A stretch of 64,000 nt of DNA, taken from positions 1 to 64,000 of the forward strand of contig CAYUZB010000006.1 of the NCBI GenBank assembly GCA_964449565.1, written 5' to 3'. The DNA comes from Granulosicoccus sp964449565. Lineage in GTDB: Bacteria; Pseudomonadota; Gammaproteobacteria; Granulosicoccales; Granulosicoccaceae. Of the stretch, positions 25,588 to 35,147 are shown piece by piece (position 1 is the stretch's first letter; each line of letters opens with the position of its first letter). The notes under the pieces were generated by a model, which worked only from the letters and a program-made list of their open reading frames with translations, did not search any database and was not told the origin of the DNA. Both the position numbers and the translations under genes were made by a program.

Positions 25588-26817
25588 TTACAAAGTGACG
25601 TTAACATCCAGCTCAGCAACCAGGCGCCCATCGAATACCGCACGAATGGTAGTGCTACCAATGGTCAGCGGGTTGATGATACCGTTGGTGTCAGCATCGG
25701 TACCGATACTGACTACCGATGTATCGCCAACAATCGAAAACTCCGTACTGGATGTTACATCATCATCTTCAGAGAAACTCGAACCGGTTGAGACTCTCAA
25801 TGAAACCTGACCACCCAGTAAGGGTAAGTTCAATGACAAACCCTGCTCGAAACTCAAACTCGTCGCTTCGACATCAGACGTCAAGACTGTCAATGTCGCC
25901 AAGCCTGAGGTGTCACCACAGGCTGCGGTAACAGTTGCCGAACCTGCGGCCTCACCCGACACCAGGCCACGGCTGCCTATAGCATTGCTGATGGTCGCCG
26001 TTTCATCCTCGCTGTTGATCGTCCAGACGAGTGATTCAGTCAGATCACGTGTGATGAAGGAGTCACCACTCGTAAACGTCCCACTCGCGACCATCTGTAG
26101 GGTGCCATCAACGGTCACGGTGGCAACACTTGGTGAAATGGCAATATCAGTAAGACTATCGTTCACCGTGATTGTCGAGGATCCGGTCAGCGTATCAACT
26201 GCTGCCGTAAGCACAACAGTGCCAGGGCTTGTTGCCAGCAAGGACGCCGAATTCTCAGAGAGACTGATAACGCTTGTTGTGTCAGTGGGCGTCGCTGTGA
26301 AGCTGACTGATGGTAGATTTCTCTCACTACCATCGCCAAAGGTACCGATCGCGCCATAGTTCGCAGCGACGCAAGGGTCGAGGCTTGTCGCGCCGATCAC
26401 ACCCTGAATGGCGATCAAGGGAGAATTCGACACTTCGATCAGAAACGCATTAGAGACTACATCGGCAATACTCACACTCACCGTAGTAGTGCCGTTACTG
26501 ATCCCGGTTACCGTCCCGTCCTCATCGACTGATGCAATATCCGGATTTTCAGATACCCAACGACGATTACTACCGGAGATTTCAAAAACTTCGTTATCTG
26601 CATTGCCACCTTCAAGATTCAAGGTGATTCTCTGTCCGAAATTGAGAATGACATTTTCAAGCCCCCCTTCCGGCACTTCGACAGACAGGGATGTCAAACC
26701 TGCCTGAGACGCTTCAATTGCCTCTTCAAAAGGTCGAGCGTCACCTGAACACGCTTGAATGGCGCTGAACCCAACCACAAACGCAGGCATCAAAAGGGTG
26801 CGAATTTTCGGACTCAT
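25588..26817 (-). CDS. Predicted lipoprotein with Big (bacterial Ig-like) domains
   Basis: 409 residues. The N-terminus is a lipoprotein signal (VVGFSAIQACSGD, Cys at residue 23), so the protein is lipid-anchored. The rest is beta-rich and looks like several Big2-type Ig domains, with repeated patterns such as VSENPDIASVDEDGTVTGI, NGTTTVSVSI and a later GEAAGSATVTAACGD. Big domains occur in surface and adhesion proteins. Its ATG lies inside the end of the upstream beta-barrel gene (4-nt ATGA overlap), so the two are translated together. No enzymatic motif is seen. Confidence 0.82.
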   Translation of the reverse strand: MSPKIRTLLMPAFVVGFSAIQACSGDARPFEEAIEASQAGLTSLSVEVPEGGLENVILNFGQRITLNLEGGNADNEVFEISGSNRRWVSENPDIASVDEDGTVTGISNGTTTVSVSIADVVSNAFLIEVSNSPLIAIQGVIGATSLDPCVAANYGAIGTFGDGSERNLPSVSFTATPTDTTSVISLSENSASLLATSPGTVVLTAAVDTLTGSSTITVNDSLTDIAISPSVATVTVDGTLQMVASGTFTSGDSFITRDLTESLVWTINSEDETATISNAIGSRGLVSGEAAGSATVTAACGDTSGLATLTVLTSDVEATSLSFEQGLSLNLPLLGGQVSLRVSTGSSFSEDDDVTSSTEFSIVGDTSVVSIGTDADTNGIINPLTIGSTTIRAVFDGRLVAELDVNVTL

Positions 26818-27386
26818 GGCGTTATCCTCAAGCCGATCACCAGGCTATCGACTCTTATCGGTTCATCGACAGCGTAGCTTCGCCACTCGGCACTGACCGA
26901 CAGCCTGGGCAGACGCTTGAGTTGTTGAATAACGCCGACGCTTACTCTCACACCAAGGAAATCCTCTTCAATGCTCCCACTGCCTATCGATGCATTTTGT
27001 GGCGATTGCGTCACCGTATAGTCGACCACACCCAGCACGATATACCCACTCAGGCCCTGCCACGGCGGTGATTGGAAACGAGCTGCTATGCCAAGCGCAG
27101 AAGTAAGCTCGACATCGAACCCGGCATTGTCCTCTTCTGCCAGCGCCAAGTCGCCAAACACCTCTATACCAATATTCGGCAAGACAAAAGCGCCGGCCGT
27201 GATACTGGCAAACAGTGGGAAGAAATCCAGATCCGAATGCCGGATACCATTTGCTCCGAAATGAAGCTCACCGTAAAAATCGGATCGGATTTGCGAAAGT
27301 CCGAAATCCAATGAACCCGTGTTTCGATCCGATGCCAGAACCAGACTCGGCGAAACACTGCAAAGCACTATGGCAAACAGTGTCAT
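26814..27386 (-). CDS. Small outer-membrane beta-barrel protein, coupled to a lipoprotein gene
   Basis: 190 residues from ATG 27386, which begins a signal peptide (MTLFAIVLCSVSPSLVLA); a longer frame opens at 27470 but adds a non-signal N-terminus. The mature part alternates polar and hydrophobic residues in strands with aromatic belts, as in 8- to 10-strand barrels, for example GAFVLPNIGIEVFGDLALAE and LSGYIVLGVVDYTVTQ. It ends in RITP, not the usual aromatic residue. I cannot name the family. It resembles in style the two small barrels at 49-50 kb. The 4-nt overlap with the Big lipoprotein suggests a paired envelope function. Confidence 0.68.
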   Translation of the reverse strand: MTLFAIVLCSVSPSLVLASDRNTGSLDFGLSQIRSDFYGELHFGANGIRHSDLDFFPLFASITAGAFVLPNIGIEVFGDLALAEEDNAGFDVELTSALGIAARFQSPPWQGLSGYIVLGVVDYTVTQSPQNASIGSGSIEEDFLGVRVSVGVIQQLKRLPRLSVSAEWRSYAVDEPIRVDSLVIGLRITP

Positions 27387-27521
27387 GTGCTTTCTTAAAA
27401 CATGGCTGACGTGCACAGATATTCCGCCTGAATCCTCGATCGACTTAAAGATAGCACCCTGCAGTCGCAAGGTGAGCTCAGACTACGGCGACGTAACCCA
27501 TGTCGCTTTCACCATCATTGA

Positions 27522-28280
27522 TCAAGGACAACTGGCAGCAGCATAGACGGGATTCAGTTCGGCACCCTGAATCAGCACGACACAGCCGTTGTTCCCAGTT
27601 GGTTTTGCCACACGAAACGATAGATCGGCATCAGTACCAACTCGGCCAAGGCGCTTGACATCCGTCGCAACGTGATGATTGGTTAGCGTCTTATAACGAT
27701 TTTCACCACCGGTGATCTCAGTTTGTACTTTGTCGATGATACTGACCAGCCACACATCGGCACCCTTTGCCAAAGCTCTGTCGGCCTCGCTACCCGTGAC
27801 CTTGATCGTCAAAGATTTGTTATCAGAAGCGGCAATGTCGATGGACATTATCGAACGGGTTTCATAATTCAGCGCCTTGGTGATCCTGCGCTTGTCCGAT
27901 CCAACCGCCGCTACACGACCATTGATGACAGCTTGCGGCGTGTAGACTCCCGGGCGACCACGCAAACCAACACGATTATACAAACGCTGCCGATCGGAAT
28001 ATTCAGGCTTGGAGTATGGATCGACAAAATTTCCATCCCTGCCGTGTATCAGCGAGTTCCAATAGTCGACGTGATATTCGATCAATACGAGGTCTTTATC
28101 AGCCTCACGCATTCTTCCTGCAAGCTCATCAGCAGGTGGGCACGACGAGCACCCTTGGGAGGTAAAGAGCTCAATCAGCTTGATTGGTTTTTCGGCAGCC
28201 TGCGCATTACTTAATGCGACACACAACAGCAAGCCGAACGCAGAAGCGCATCGAAACAAATGTGATGTCCGTCTGTTCAT
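27522..28280 (-). CDS. DUF1223 thioredoxin-like secreted protein
   Basis: 252 residues from ATG 28280, preceded by AGGGAT. A signal peptide (LFRCASAFGLLLCVALSNAQA) precedes a DUF1223 domain opening with IELFTSQGCSSCPPADELAG. This is a thioredoxin-like fold with a CSSC motif. YHVDYWNSLIHGRD and YTPQAVINGR are further family landmarks. It is exported, and likely periplasmic. DUF1223 function is not established; a disulfide or metal-related redox role is inferred. It follows the photolyase gene on the same strand after 68 nt. Confidence 0.86.
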   Translation of the reverse strand: MNRRTSHLFRCASAFGLLLCVALSNAQAAEKPIKLIELFTSQGCSSCPPADELAGRMREADKDLVLIEYHVDYWNSLIHGRDGNFVDPYSKPEYSDRQRLYNRVGLRGRPGVYTPQAVINGRVAAVGSDKRRITKALNYETRSIMSIDIAASDNKSLTIKVTGSEADRALAKGADVWLVSIIDKVQTEITGGENRYKTLTNHHVATDVKRLGRVGTDADLSFRVAKPTGNNGCVVLIQGAELNPVYAAASCP

Positions 28281-28348
28281 ATCCCTATAAGTGCCTGACA
28301 AACGCAGTTGGTTCCCTATACAGATGTGGCAGATATGCATAAATCGTG

Positions 28349-29815
28349 TCAATTTTGCTTGATCAAGGTAAAGGCATCGAGTGCGCGCTGGCGGCTAATC
28401 TTCAAATCAACCAGAGGCTTGGGGTAGGACAGCTTTGCGCGCAGAACCGCATCGAGCTCCCACGGTTTATGCAGATATTTGCCCATATCGTGAATTGCCG
28501 CAAATTCGGCAATTTCCGGCACCCACCGTTTGACGTAGACGCCGTCCTTGTCAAATTTCTCGCCCTGCAGGACTGGGTTGAACACACGAAAAAAAGGAGC
28601 AGCATCCGCCCCGCATCCAGCCGTCCATTGCCAGCCCATCGTATTACTGGCCAGATCAGCATCGACCAGCGTGTCGCGAAACCAAGCCTCTCCCGCACGC
28701 CACGGGATCAACAGATTCTTGATAAGAAAGGACGCGACGATCATACGTACACGATTATGCATCCATCCGGTCGCGTACAGCTCGCGCATACCCGCATCGA
28801 CAATCGGCACACCCGTCATGCCCCTTTGCCAGGCACGCAAGTGGGCGCCGTGATTTTTTACCCACGGGAAACGAGTAAACCTGACGTCCAGCGGATCTTT
28901 CAAGGTTTTCGGGAAAAAATACAGCAGGCTATGAGCAAACTCCCGCCAACCGATTTCCTTGGCATAAATCTCCTCATTTGGAGACAACTCTGACAAGGAT
29001 CGACCGGCAAGTAATCGATGCATAGCCTGCCGTGGGCTTATCTCGCCAAAATGCAAATGTGGTGACAGTCGCGAGGTCCCGGCAAGCGCAGGTAAATCCC
29101 TACCCTCTTTGTAAAAATGCACGCCATCTTTGTAGAATTTTTTTGCACTTGCCATTGCCGCAGCTTCCCCTGTTCGCCAAGCAGTCAGCATCTCGCGATG
29201 CCATAAACCTTCGCTCTCGGGTGGTTCGAGCTCAAGCGCTTCCAGAGTCAAGAAAACCGTAGACGCTTTTATTTTTCGGGTCTTGTTCCATAACGTTATT
29301 GAACGTGGCGTCGTCAATGGTTTAAGGAGCATAGGCGTTTCATCAAGCGCGCGCGCCATCGCACGCCAAAAAGGCGTAAACACCCTGTACGGGAGTCCAT
29401 CAGCCTTAACGGTATCCCACGGTTCAATGAGCAGAGAAGCATTGAAAGACTGTGGTTTCAGTTTTCCCAACGTTGATTTGATACGCTTGTCTCGCTTGAT
29501 CGATGTGGGGTCATAGCAACGATTCCAGTACAAGCGACTGGCTCCGACCTCTTGCGCAACCGCGTCTAACACTTCCAAAGCTTCGCCCTGTGCCAACAGA
29601 AGCTGACCACCTTTTTTCGCTAGTGATGCATCAAGCGTCGCAAGTGAATGATGTAACCACGCACGGCTCGCCGACCCCAAGCGACTGACCGAACCATCAA
29701 TGGGATCATCAATGAACAGCGGTAGAACCGTATCGCATTCTCGTACTGCTGCTGTCAGTGCTGGATTATCGGCAAGTCTTAAATCCTGACGAAACCAGAC
29801 AATGCCAACGCTCAT
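28349..29815 (-). CDS. phrB: Deoxyribodipyrimidine photolyase
   Basis: 488-residue class I photolyase that repairs cyclobutane pyrimidine dimers with blue light. The N-terminal antenna domain starts IVWFRQDLRLADNPAL. The C-terminal FAD domain shows TSRLSPHLHFGEISPR near 245-260, EIGWREFAHSLLYF near 285-298, WQRGMTGVPIVDAGMREL near 330-347, WMHNRVRMIVASFL near 352-365 and the DLASNTMGWQWTAGCGADA stretch with tryptophans of the electron-transfer chain. Its ATG overlaps the stop of the AckA-PduL gene by 4 nt, so it is translationally coupled to an acetate-metabolism enzyme. Confidence 0.94.
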   Translation of the reverse strand: MSVGIVWFRQDLRLADNPALTAAVRECDTVLPLFIDDPIDGSVSRLGSASRAWLHHSLATLDASLAKKGGQLLLAQGEALEVLDAVAQEVGASRLYWNRCYDPTSIKRDKRIKSTLGKLKPQSFNASLLIEPWDTVKADGLPYRVFTPFWRAMARALDETPMLLKPLTTPRSITLWNKTRKIKASTVFLTLEALELEPPESEGLWHREMLTAWRTGEAAAMASAKKFYKDGVHFYKEGRDLPALAGTSRLSPHLHFGEISPRQAMHRLLAGRSLSELSPNEEIYAKEIGWREFAHSLLYFFPKTLKDPLDVRFTRFPWVKNHGAHLRAWQRGMTGVPIVDAGMRELYATGWMHNRVRMIVASFLIKNLLIPWRAGEAWFRDTLVDADLASNTMGWQWTAGCGADAAPFFRVFNPVLQGEKFDKDGVYVKRWVPEIAEFAAIHDMGKYLHKPWELDAVLRAKLSYPKPLVDLKISRQRALDAFTLIKQN

Positions 29816-31596
29816 GCCTGTTGCTTGACCACAGCATGTGAATTCTCAATATTTATCAGTGGTTCCTCATCGACATCGGTAAGCGACAAGCCACCCTTGG
29901 CGTCTCGCCCAAGCTCCGCCGCATTGGCTTCATCAGTGTCAATATGCATTTCGAGCTTGTAGCTGTCCTTGACACGAATCAGCACATCCCCAAATATCAG
30001 GTCACGCGCACCGCCGACGATCGACACAGACACCTCATCCTTGTCGGCAACGCCACACCGTTTGGCGTCATCGCTATGCATATGAATATGGCGCCGCGCG
30101 CAAATCAAGCCTTCAGTCAAGACAACCGTACCCGCGGGGCCTTCCAGCGTGATCGGCGCAGAACCGCGCACATTTCCAGAATCACGCACTGGCGCATCAA
30201 CACCCAGACGAAACTCATCCGTACGCGAAATCTCGATCTGATCAACTGATCTGAGCGGGCCCAGCAAACGCACGCCATCGATACGATCACGTGGACCAAT
30301 CAGATTGACTTTCTGTTCGCAGGCATATTGACCCGGCTGGGATAAATCCTTATAGGGCGTTGGACTTGTATCCTTACCAAACAATGTTTTGAAGGTTTCC
30401 TCTGTCAAGTGACAATGGCGCCCGCTAACCGCGATTGGTATGGCCTGTGCGACGTCCGAACGATCAACACTCAACAGTTGACGGGTCTGCCGAGCGATCA
30501 TCAACTCTTCGTTGGTCTTGACAACGATCGCTTCGACGCGTGAGCGAGCGGTTGTAATCAATGCATACTCATTGTCATTACGCACACTCGCATCCCGATT
30601 ACGGTCTTCGTCGAGAACTACACCAAGAAACTCCAGTCGTTGCACGATACGCGCACGCATGCTGGCACTGTTTTCTCCGATGCCGCCGGTAAACACAATC
30701 GCATCAACACCTCCCATCGCTGCCGCATAAGCACCAATATATTTCCTTGCACGATGAGCAAACACATTGATCGCCAACCGAGCTCGGTCATGACCATCAG
30801 CCGCGGCAAGCTCTATTTCACGCAAGTCATTGCCAAGGCCTGACAGACCGGCAAGTCCACTGCGATGATTGAGCAGCTCATCAAGCTCATCCACGCTCAT
30901 GCCTTCTCGCAGAAGACCCAGCAGAACACCCGCATCGACATCACCCGAACGAGTACCCATGACCAATCCTTCAAGCGGTGTGTTGCCCATGCTCGTTTCA
31001 GCCGAGCGACCAAACTCGACAGCACAAGCACTGGCACCGTTGCCCAGATGCAGCGTGATCAAACGCAACTCGTTCAACGGACGTTCAAGAAAATCAGAGG
31101 CAATACCCGCAGCATACTCATGAGAAATTCCATGAAACCCATAACGGCGAATACCATGCTTGTTTGCAACGTCCTGATCAATCGCGTAGTTGATCGAGCG
31201 ACGTGGCATACGCGCATGAAAGGCGGTATCAAATACCGCGACTTGTGGGATACCTGGCATGGCAACAGCAGCTGCTTCAATCGCTGCCAGACTGTAGGGG
31301 TTGTGCATCGGCGCATCCGGAATATAAGCGCGAATCGCCTCGATCACGGTCTCGGTAATCAACTGCGGCTCGTGGTAGTCAGGCCCGCCATGAACAACGC
31401 GATGCCCCAAGGCATCAACGGTGTACTCGGACAACTCCGCGAGGATGTCCTTGATGGCCTCACCATGAGTTCCTGCCCGGGCGGACGCATCACCGCCGAG
31501 TCGCTCGCGTTTGCCCTTGGTGAGAATCTCACCAGCATCGTCAAAAAGCGCGTACTTGATACTCGAGGAACCGCAATTGATAACCAGAATGTTCAT
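29812..31596 (-). CDS. Acetate kinase fused to PduL phosphotransacylase
   Basis: 594 residues, two enzymes in one chain. Residues 1-372 are an acetate kinase: N7 in NCGSSSIKY, HRVVHGG at 65-71, catalytic D123 in VFDTAFH, H155 in GFHGISHEY, LHLGNGAS at 182-189, GTRSGDVD near 214-221, GGIGEN at 304-309 and E363/E364 in TNEEL. Residues about 386-563 are a PduL-type phosphate acyltransferase: SGRHCHLTEETF at 391-402, KDLSQPGQYACE, VEISRTD-like QIEISRTD, RDSGNVRGSAPITLEGP, then RRHIHMHSDDAKRCG and EMHIDTDEANAAELG. The chain can in principle run acetyl-CoA to acetyl-phosphate to acetate plus ATP, or the reverse. The order kinase then transacylase reverses the pathway order. No ordinary Pta is seen in the window. 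Confidence 0.9.
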   Translation of the reverse strand: MNILVINCGSSSIKYALFDDAGEILTKGKRERLGGDASARAGTHGEAIKDILAELSEYTVDALGHRVVHGGPDYHEPQLITETVIEAIRAYIPDAPMHNPYSLAAIEAAAVAMPGIPQVAVFDTAFHARMPRRSINYAIDQDVANKHGIRRYGFHGISHEYAAGIASDFLERPLNELRLITLHLGNGASACAVEFGRSAETSMGNTPLEGLVMGTRSGDVDAGVLLGLLREGMSVDELDELLNHRSGLAGLSGLGNDLREIELAAADGHDRARLAINVFAHRARKYIGAYAAAMGGVDAIVFTGGIGENSASMRARIVQRLEFLGVVLDEDRNRDASVRNDNEYALITTARSRVEAIVVKTNEELMIARQTRQLLSVDRSDVAQAIPIAVSGRHCHLTEETFKTLFGKDTSPTPYKDLSQPGQYACEQKVNLIGPRDRIDGVRLLGPLRSVDQIEISRTDEFRLGVDAPVRDSGNVRGSAPITLEGPAGTVVLTEGLICARRHIHMHSDDAKRCGVADKDEVSVSIVGGARDLIFGDVLIRVKDSYKLEMHIDTDEANAAELGRDAKGGLSLTDVDEEPLINIENSHAVVKQQA

Positions 31597-31772
31597 AACG
31601 AAATTTTTTGTGTCCTGTTCGTTGATGTGAGTGATCGCAACGACTTACACGCGACCGAACCTCGATCGGTTCACGATAAACGGTAATTCTCCGCAACTTT
31701 ACTACCCTGCCGCCCGACTACACTAACTAGGCGGCCATAACTGTTTAAAGACGATCTGACGACGATCATGTC

Positions 31773-33188
31773 ATGAAATCTACACCCACATACCAAGGAT
31801 TCACACCCCGCCTGAGCGCCATCCCTCGGTACCTGTCGGCTGTGTTGAGCCAAGGCCTGGTCAGCGGCTTCCATTTCGTCTTGAATCTGCTGCTGGTCAG
31901 CATACTGCTCGCCGAGGATTTCGGTGTCTTCGCACTGACTTTTGTCATCGCAGTCATGGCTAATTCGATCAGCAATGCGCTTTTCTCAACGCCGCTGTGC
32001 GTTTTCGCGCCATCGGCACGAACGGGCAACGAACGCCAACATACCGAATCCCTGCTGACCACGCTGATGGCTTTCCTGCTTGGCGCGGGCCTGTGTCTAG
32101 GATTGATGATGACATTCAGCCTTACCAGTAGCGCGCTGGAACTGCGAACTCTGGTTGCCGCTCTCGGATTCACAATCGCCTATCTCGCTAGACAGTACAG
32201 CCGCAGTGTAGGCTATGCTCGATTTGATGTAACCGCGGTATTGCTTGGCGACATGATGTATGTCGTGACCGGTACGGCTCTGTTCAGCCTATTGCTCTGG
32301 CACGATATTTCACTGACCGTGTTCGACGTGCTTACGGTTTTGACAATCGCCAACGCCTTGGGCGTACTGACGGAAATGGCCCGTCTGCCCTCGCCAATTC
32401 CACTGCTATCACTGCGACGGGCATTGAGAGACTATCGGCCCATCTGGTTCCAGTCTCGCTGGGCACTGGTCGGCGCTGTTACCACCGTACTGGTGTCACA
32501 GGCGCATAGCCTGATTGTCTCCGGGCTCGAAGGTCCCGCGGCTTTCGCACCACTTGCGGCCGGGTTTATCTTGTTTGGGCCGGTTCGCGTGGTATTCATG
32601 ACGATCCAGAACGTGATCAAGCCTGAAATGGCCTTGTCTATCGCGCAAGGGCAGTCCAGAACGGCCGCCAGGCAGATGATCATGGTCAGCGTCATTTCTG
32701 TGGCGGCAATTGCAACGCTTTCAGTCTTGACCCTGTTAGGATGGCCGCTGCTCAACGAATTGCTTTATCAGGATCAATACAGCGACGAACCAATGAGAGA
32801 TATTGTGCTGCTCTGGGCCGCCATCACCCTGATTGCAGCTGTGCAAAATGGGCCATTCGCTGCTCTGCAATCCCTTAAAGCTTTCAAATCGCTGGCCCTC
32901 GCCACCGTCTACGGCTCGATCCTGAGCCTATCTCTCGTGACCCTCGCTGTTCTGACCCTGCCGATCCACCTGTCGATCCTCGGTGTGCTGACGGCAGAGA
33001 CCTTTGTCGCGATCTGGGTAGTGTTCCTGTGCATGAGACTGTTCTCGACACTGAACAGCGCTTCTGAGATGTCCAGCGTGGTCAACTGCGATGCCATGAG
33101 CACCGCCACACTCGACACCGGCTCGAGCGCCGAGGAGACTAACAGCGGCCAGCCTTCATCAAACGCCATTCTGAACAGCAGGCGATGA
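31773..33188 (+). CDS. Polysaccharide flippase (Wzx-like)
   Basis: 471-residue membrane protein with about 12 helices, organised like MOP/Wzx flippases: an N-terminal SQGLVSGFHFVLNLLLVSILL, VFALTFVIAVMANSISNALFS, and a later helix pair after ALRDYRPIWFQSRW. The last 45 residues are a Ser/Thr/Asn-rich cytoplasmic tail. It should move a lipid-linked glycan or similar substrate across the inner membrane. It is the first gene of a three-gene plus-strand cassette with a formyltransferase and a NodB deacetylase. The assignment rests on topology and general resemblance, not on a sharp motif. Confidence 0.68.
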   Translation: MKSTPTYQGFTPRLSAIPRYLSAVLSQGLVSGFHFVLNLLLVSILLAEDFGVFALTFVIAVMANSISNALFSTPLCVFAPSARTGNERQHTESLLTTLMAFLLGAGLCLGLMMTFSLTSSALELRTLVAALGFTIAYLARQYSRSVGYARFDVTAVLLGDMMYVVTGTALFSLLLWHDISLTVFDVLTVLTIANALGVLTEMARLPSPIPLLSLRRALRDYRPIWFQSRWALVGAVTTVLVSQAHSLIVSGLEGPAAFAPLAAGFILFGPVRVVFMTIQNVIKPEMALSIAQGQSRTAARQMIMVSVISVAAIATLSVLTLLGWPLLNELLYQDQYSDEPMRDIVLLWAAITLIAAVQNGPFAALQSLKAFKSLALATVYGSILSLSLVTLAVLTLPIHLSILGVLTAETFVAIWVVFLCMRLFSTLNSASEMSSVVNCDAMSTATLDTGSSAEETNSGQPSSNAILNSRR

Positions 33189-33195
33189 AAAAAGC

Positions 33196-34005
33196 ATGAG
33201 TATTGTTATTTTGGTCGGTGGAGAAAGCGGCAACGGTAATCCAGAGCACCGCTACCTGGTGAACGCTTTTCTGTCACGATTTGGCGACAAGGTGACTCGA
33301 ATCATCTCTGCAGAGCCGACCAGGCGCCCCCTGAAGACACGCCTGAAGCGCATGCTAAAACGCGGAAACTATGCCGAGCGCGTTCGACGCGCCTTATACA
33401 AAGGTGGCTACGGTCCTGATTCCGAGGCGCTGAGTGCCGCCCTGTTTGACGGCAATCCGATCGACAAGATGCCCGGTGGTGCACGACACAGCATAGTTTC
33501 ATCACACAACGGCCCGGATTGCCTGGCTCTTCTCGATCAGGAACAGCCTGATGTCATCATTGTTTACGGTACCGCCATACTGAAAGCACCATTATTTGAC
33601 CGCGCTCGAATCATTACATTGAACATGCATACCGGCCTTTCCCCGTGGTACCGCGGTGACAGCACGCTGTTCTGGCCCGTTTTTTACGACGACCCGGATC
33701 ATTTAGGCGTTACCGTGCATGAATTGGTGGCAGCGGTAGATGGCGGTGATATTGCATCAACTGGAAAAGTGGTCTACGTACAAGGTGACAGCGAAGCTGA
33801 TTTGTTTGCCAAAGGTGTGAAGATCGGCACCGAATTGTATTTGTCGGCGGCAGAGTCGGCACTGAACGGAACACTGGTGTGCAAGCCGCAGGATCTCTCG
33901 CAAGGGCAGGAGTTTCGCTGGATTCATCGCACGGTTGCCGCTGAGAAGCAGGTACTGAAGAACCTTGAAAAATGGGCATCGAACGCAAGCGCGCAGAGTG
34001 ATTGA
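33196..34005 (+). CDS. Formyltransferase-family protein
   Basis: 269 residues with the formyl-transferase (Fmt/PurN-like) fold: PDVIIVYGTAILKAPLFDRA near 115-133 and then NMHTGLSPWYRGDSTLFWP near 141-158, where the Asn-x-His-x-Gly core and later Asp are the catalytic signature. VTVHELVAAVDGGDIAS near 174-190 is also typical. It is not a standard methionyl-tRNA formyltransferase: it lacks the Fmt C-terminal domain and has a different N-terminus. Relatives in glycan clusters formylate amino-sugars, which fits its place between a flippase and a deacetylase. Substrate unknown. Confidence 0.78.
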   Translation: MSIVILVGGESGNGNPEHRYLVNAFLSRFGDKVTRIISAEPTRRPLKTRLKRMLKRGNYAERVRRALYKGGYGPDSEALSAALFDGNPIDKMPGGARHSIVSSHNGPDCLALLDQEQPDVIIVYGTAILKAPLFDRARIITLNMHTGLSPWYRGDSTLFWPVFYDDPDHLGVTVHELVAAVDGGDIASTGKVVYVQGDSEADLFAKGVKIGTELYLSAAESALNGTLVCKPQDLSQGQEFRWIHRTVAAEKQVLKNLEKWASNASAQSD

Positions 34006-35102
34006 TGAGCACGAAACCAGATAACACGATACGACGCTGGCTACGCAATATTGGCGTAATCATGTTTCGCTTGGGCCTCGCGCGTGTCGTGATCGGCTTG
34101 AGTCCACGCAGCCTCCGTGCGATGTTGTACCACGATGTCGATGACAATCCCGGCAGTGCGACAGATGGCTTGAACATCACGGTCAACTGCACTACGTTCG
34201 TGACGCATCTGGAGTACTTCAAACGTTATTACAAAGTTATTTCCATGTCAGACGTGGCCAAAGGCGATATTCCTCATCGTGGGCTGGTCATAACGTTCGA
34301 CGATGGTTACTTGAGTGTTGGCGAACATGCCACGCCGCTGCTGCACGAACGTAATCTACCCGCTTGCGTCTATCTGATTGGACGGGCAGTCAATGGCCGT
34401 ATGGTCTGGGTCAACCTCCTGAATCATGCCCTCCGAGTATTTCCTGATGAAACCCGCGAGGCCCTGGCGGAATACGAGGGACTGACTGATGTACCGCTGG
34501 CAGACCTCGTTCATCATGTTCAAGTCAATTTCGCACCGTCAAAAATCGAAGCACTGTTTGATCATCTGCTGCAACAAATACCCGGGATCAGTGTAACGAC
34601 TGAAGGAGTATTTGCGACGCCAGACAATATTCGTCACATGCAAACGCAAGGGATCGAATTCGGATTCCATACCCAGGATCACTACAATCTAAGAAACTGC
34701 ACTCAGGCAGAACTCTCGCAGCAACTCGATGATAGCGATGTTCGCGCATTGACCAACACCAATACTTTTGCTTACCCATTCGGGTATTTCACCGAATCAG
34801 CTGTAACCTCGCTAACGGAACAAGGCTATGAGCGCATCATGACTGTTGGTAACAACAATCGTCGTTACAGTGCACTGCATCTCGATCGAACTGAAGTCTT
34901 CTCGGCCGACCCCGCGGTTTTGTTCGCCGAACTCGAAGTGGTTGAACCGATTATCGGGTCACTGCGCAAGCTAGCCTCTCTGTTCGCGGCCAAAGAAACG
35001 TCACCGGTCAATGAAAACAGAACCGATACACATTCAGCCGATGAGGCTGCCGATTCCAGCCCAACCTCAAGCTCAACCACCCATGAGAATCGGGCGGCCT
35101 GA
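34005..35102 (+). CDS. Polysaccharide deacetylase (NodB family)
   Basis: 365 residues from ATG 34005, overlapping the formyltransferase stop by 1 nt (TGATG). The NodB fold is shown by MLYHDVD near 43, VITFDDGYLSVGEHATPLL near 93-111 (metal-binding Asp-Asp), GFHTQDHYNLRNC near 222-235 (the metal-binding His), and FAYPFGYF near 252. An about 25-residue Ser/Thr-rich tail ends the protein. There is no signal peptide, so the enzyme may act on a cytoplasmic lipid-linked glycan. A hairpin terminator follows 45 nt after the stop. With formyltransferase next to it, N-deacetylation followed by N-formylation of an amino-sugar is a natural inference. Confidence 0.83.
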   Translation: MSTKPDNTIRRWLRNIGVIMFRLGLARVVIGLSPRSLRAMLYHDVDDNPGSATDGLNITVNCTTFVTHLEYFKRYYKVISMSDVAKGDIPHRGLVITFDDGYLSVGEHATPLLHERNLPACVYLIGRAVNGRMVWVNLLNHALRVFPDETREALAEYEGLTDVPLADLVHHVQVNFAPSKIEALFDHLLQQIPGISVTTEGVFATPDNIRHMQTQGIEFGFHTQDHYNLRNCTQAELSQQLDDSDVRALTNTNTFAYPFGYFTESAVTSLTEQGYERIMTVGNNNRRYSALHLDRTEVFSADPAVLFAELEVVEPIIGSLRKLASLFAAKETSPVNENRTDTHSADEAADSSPTSSSTTHENRAA

Positions 35103-35147
35103 CGAGCGGCTTGACCTTGGTCACTGACAACCTTGAACTTAAGACAA

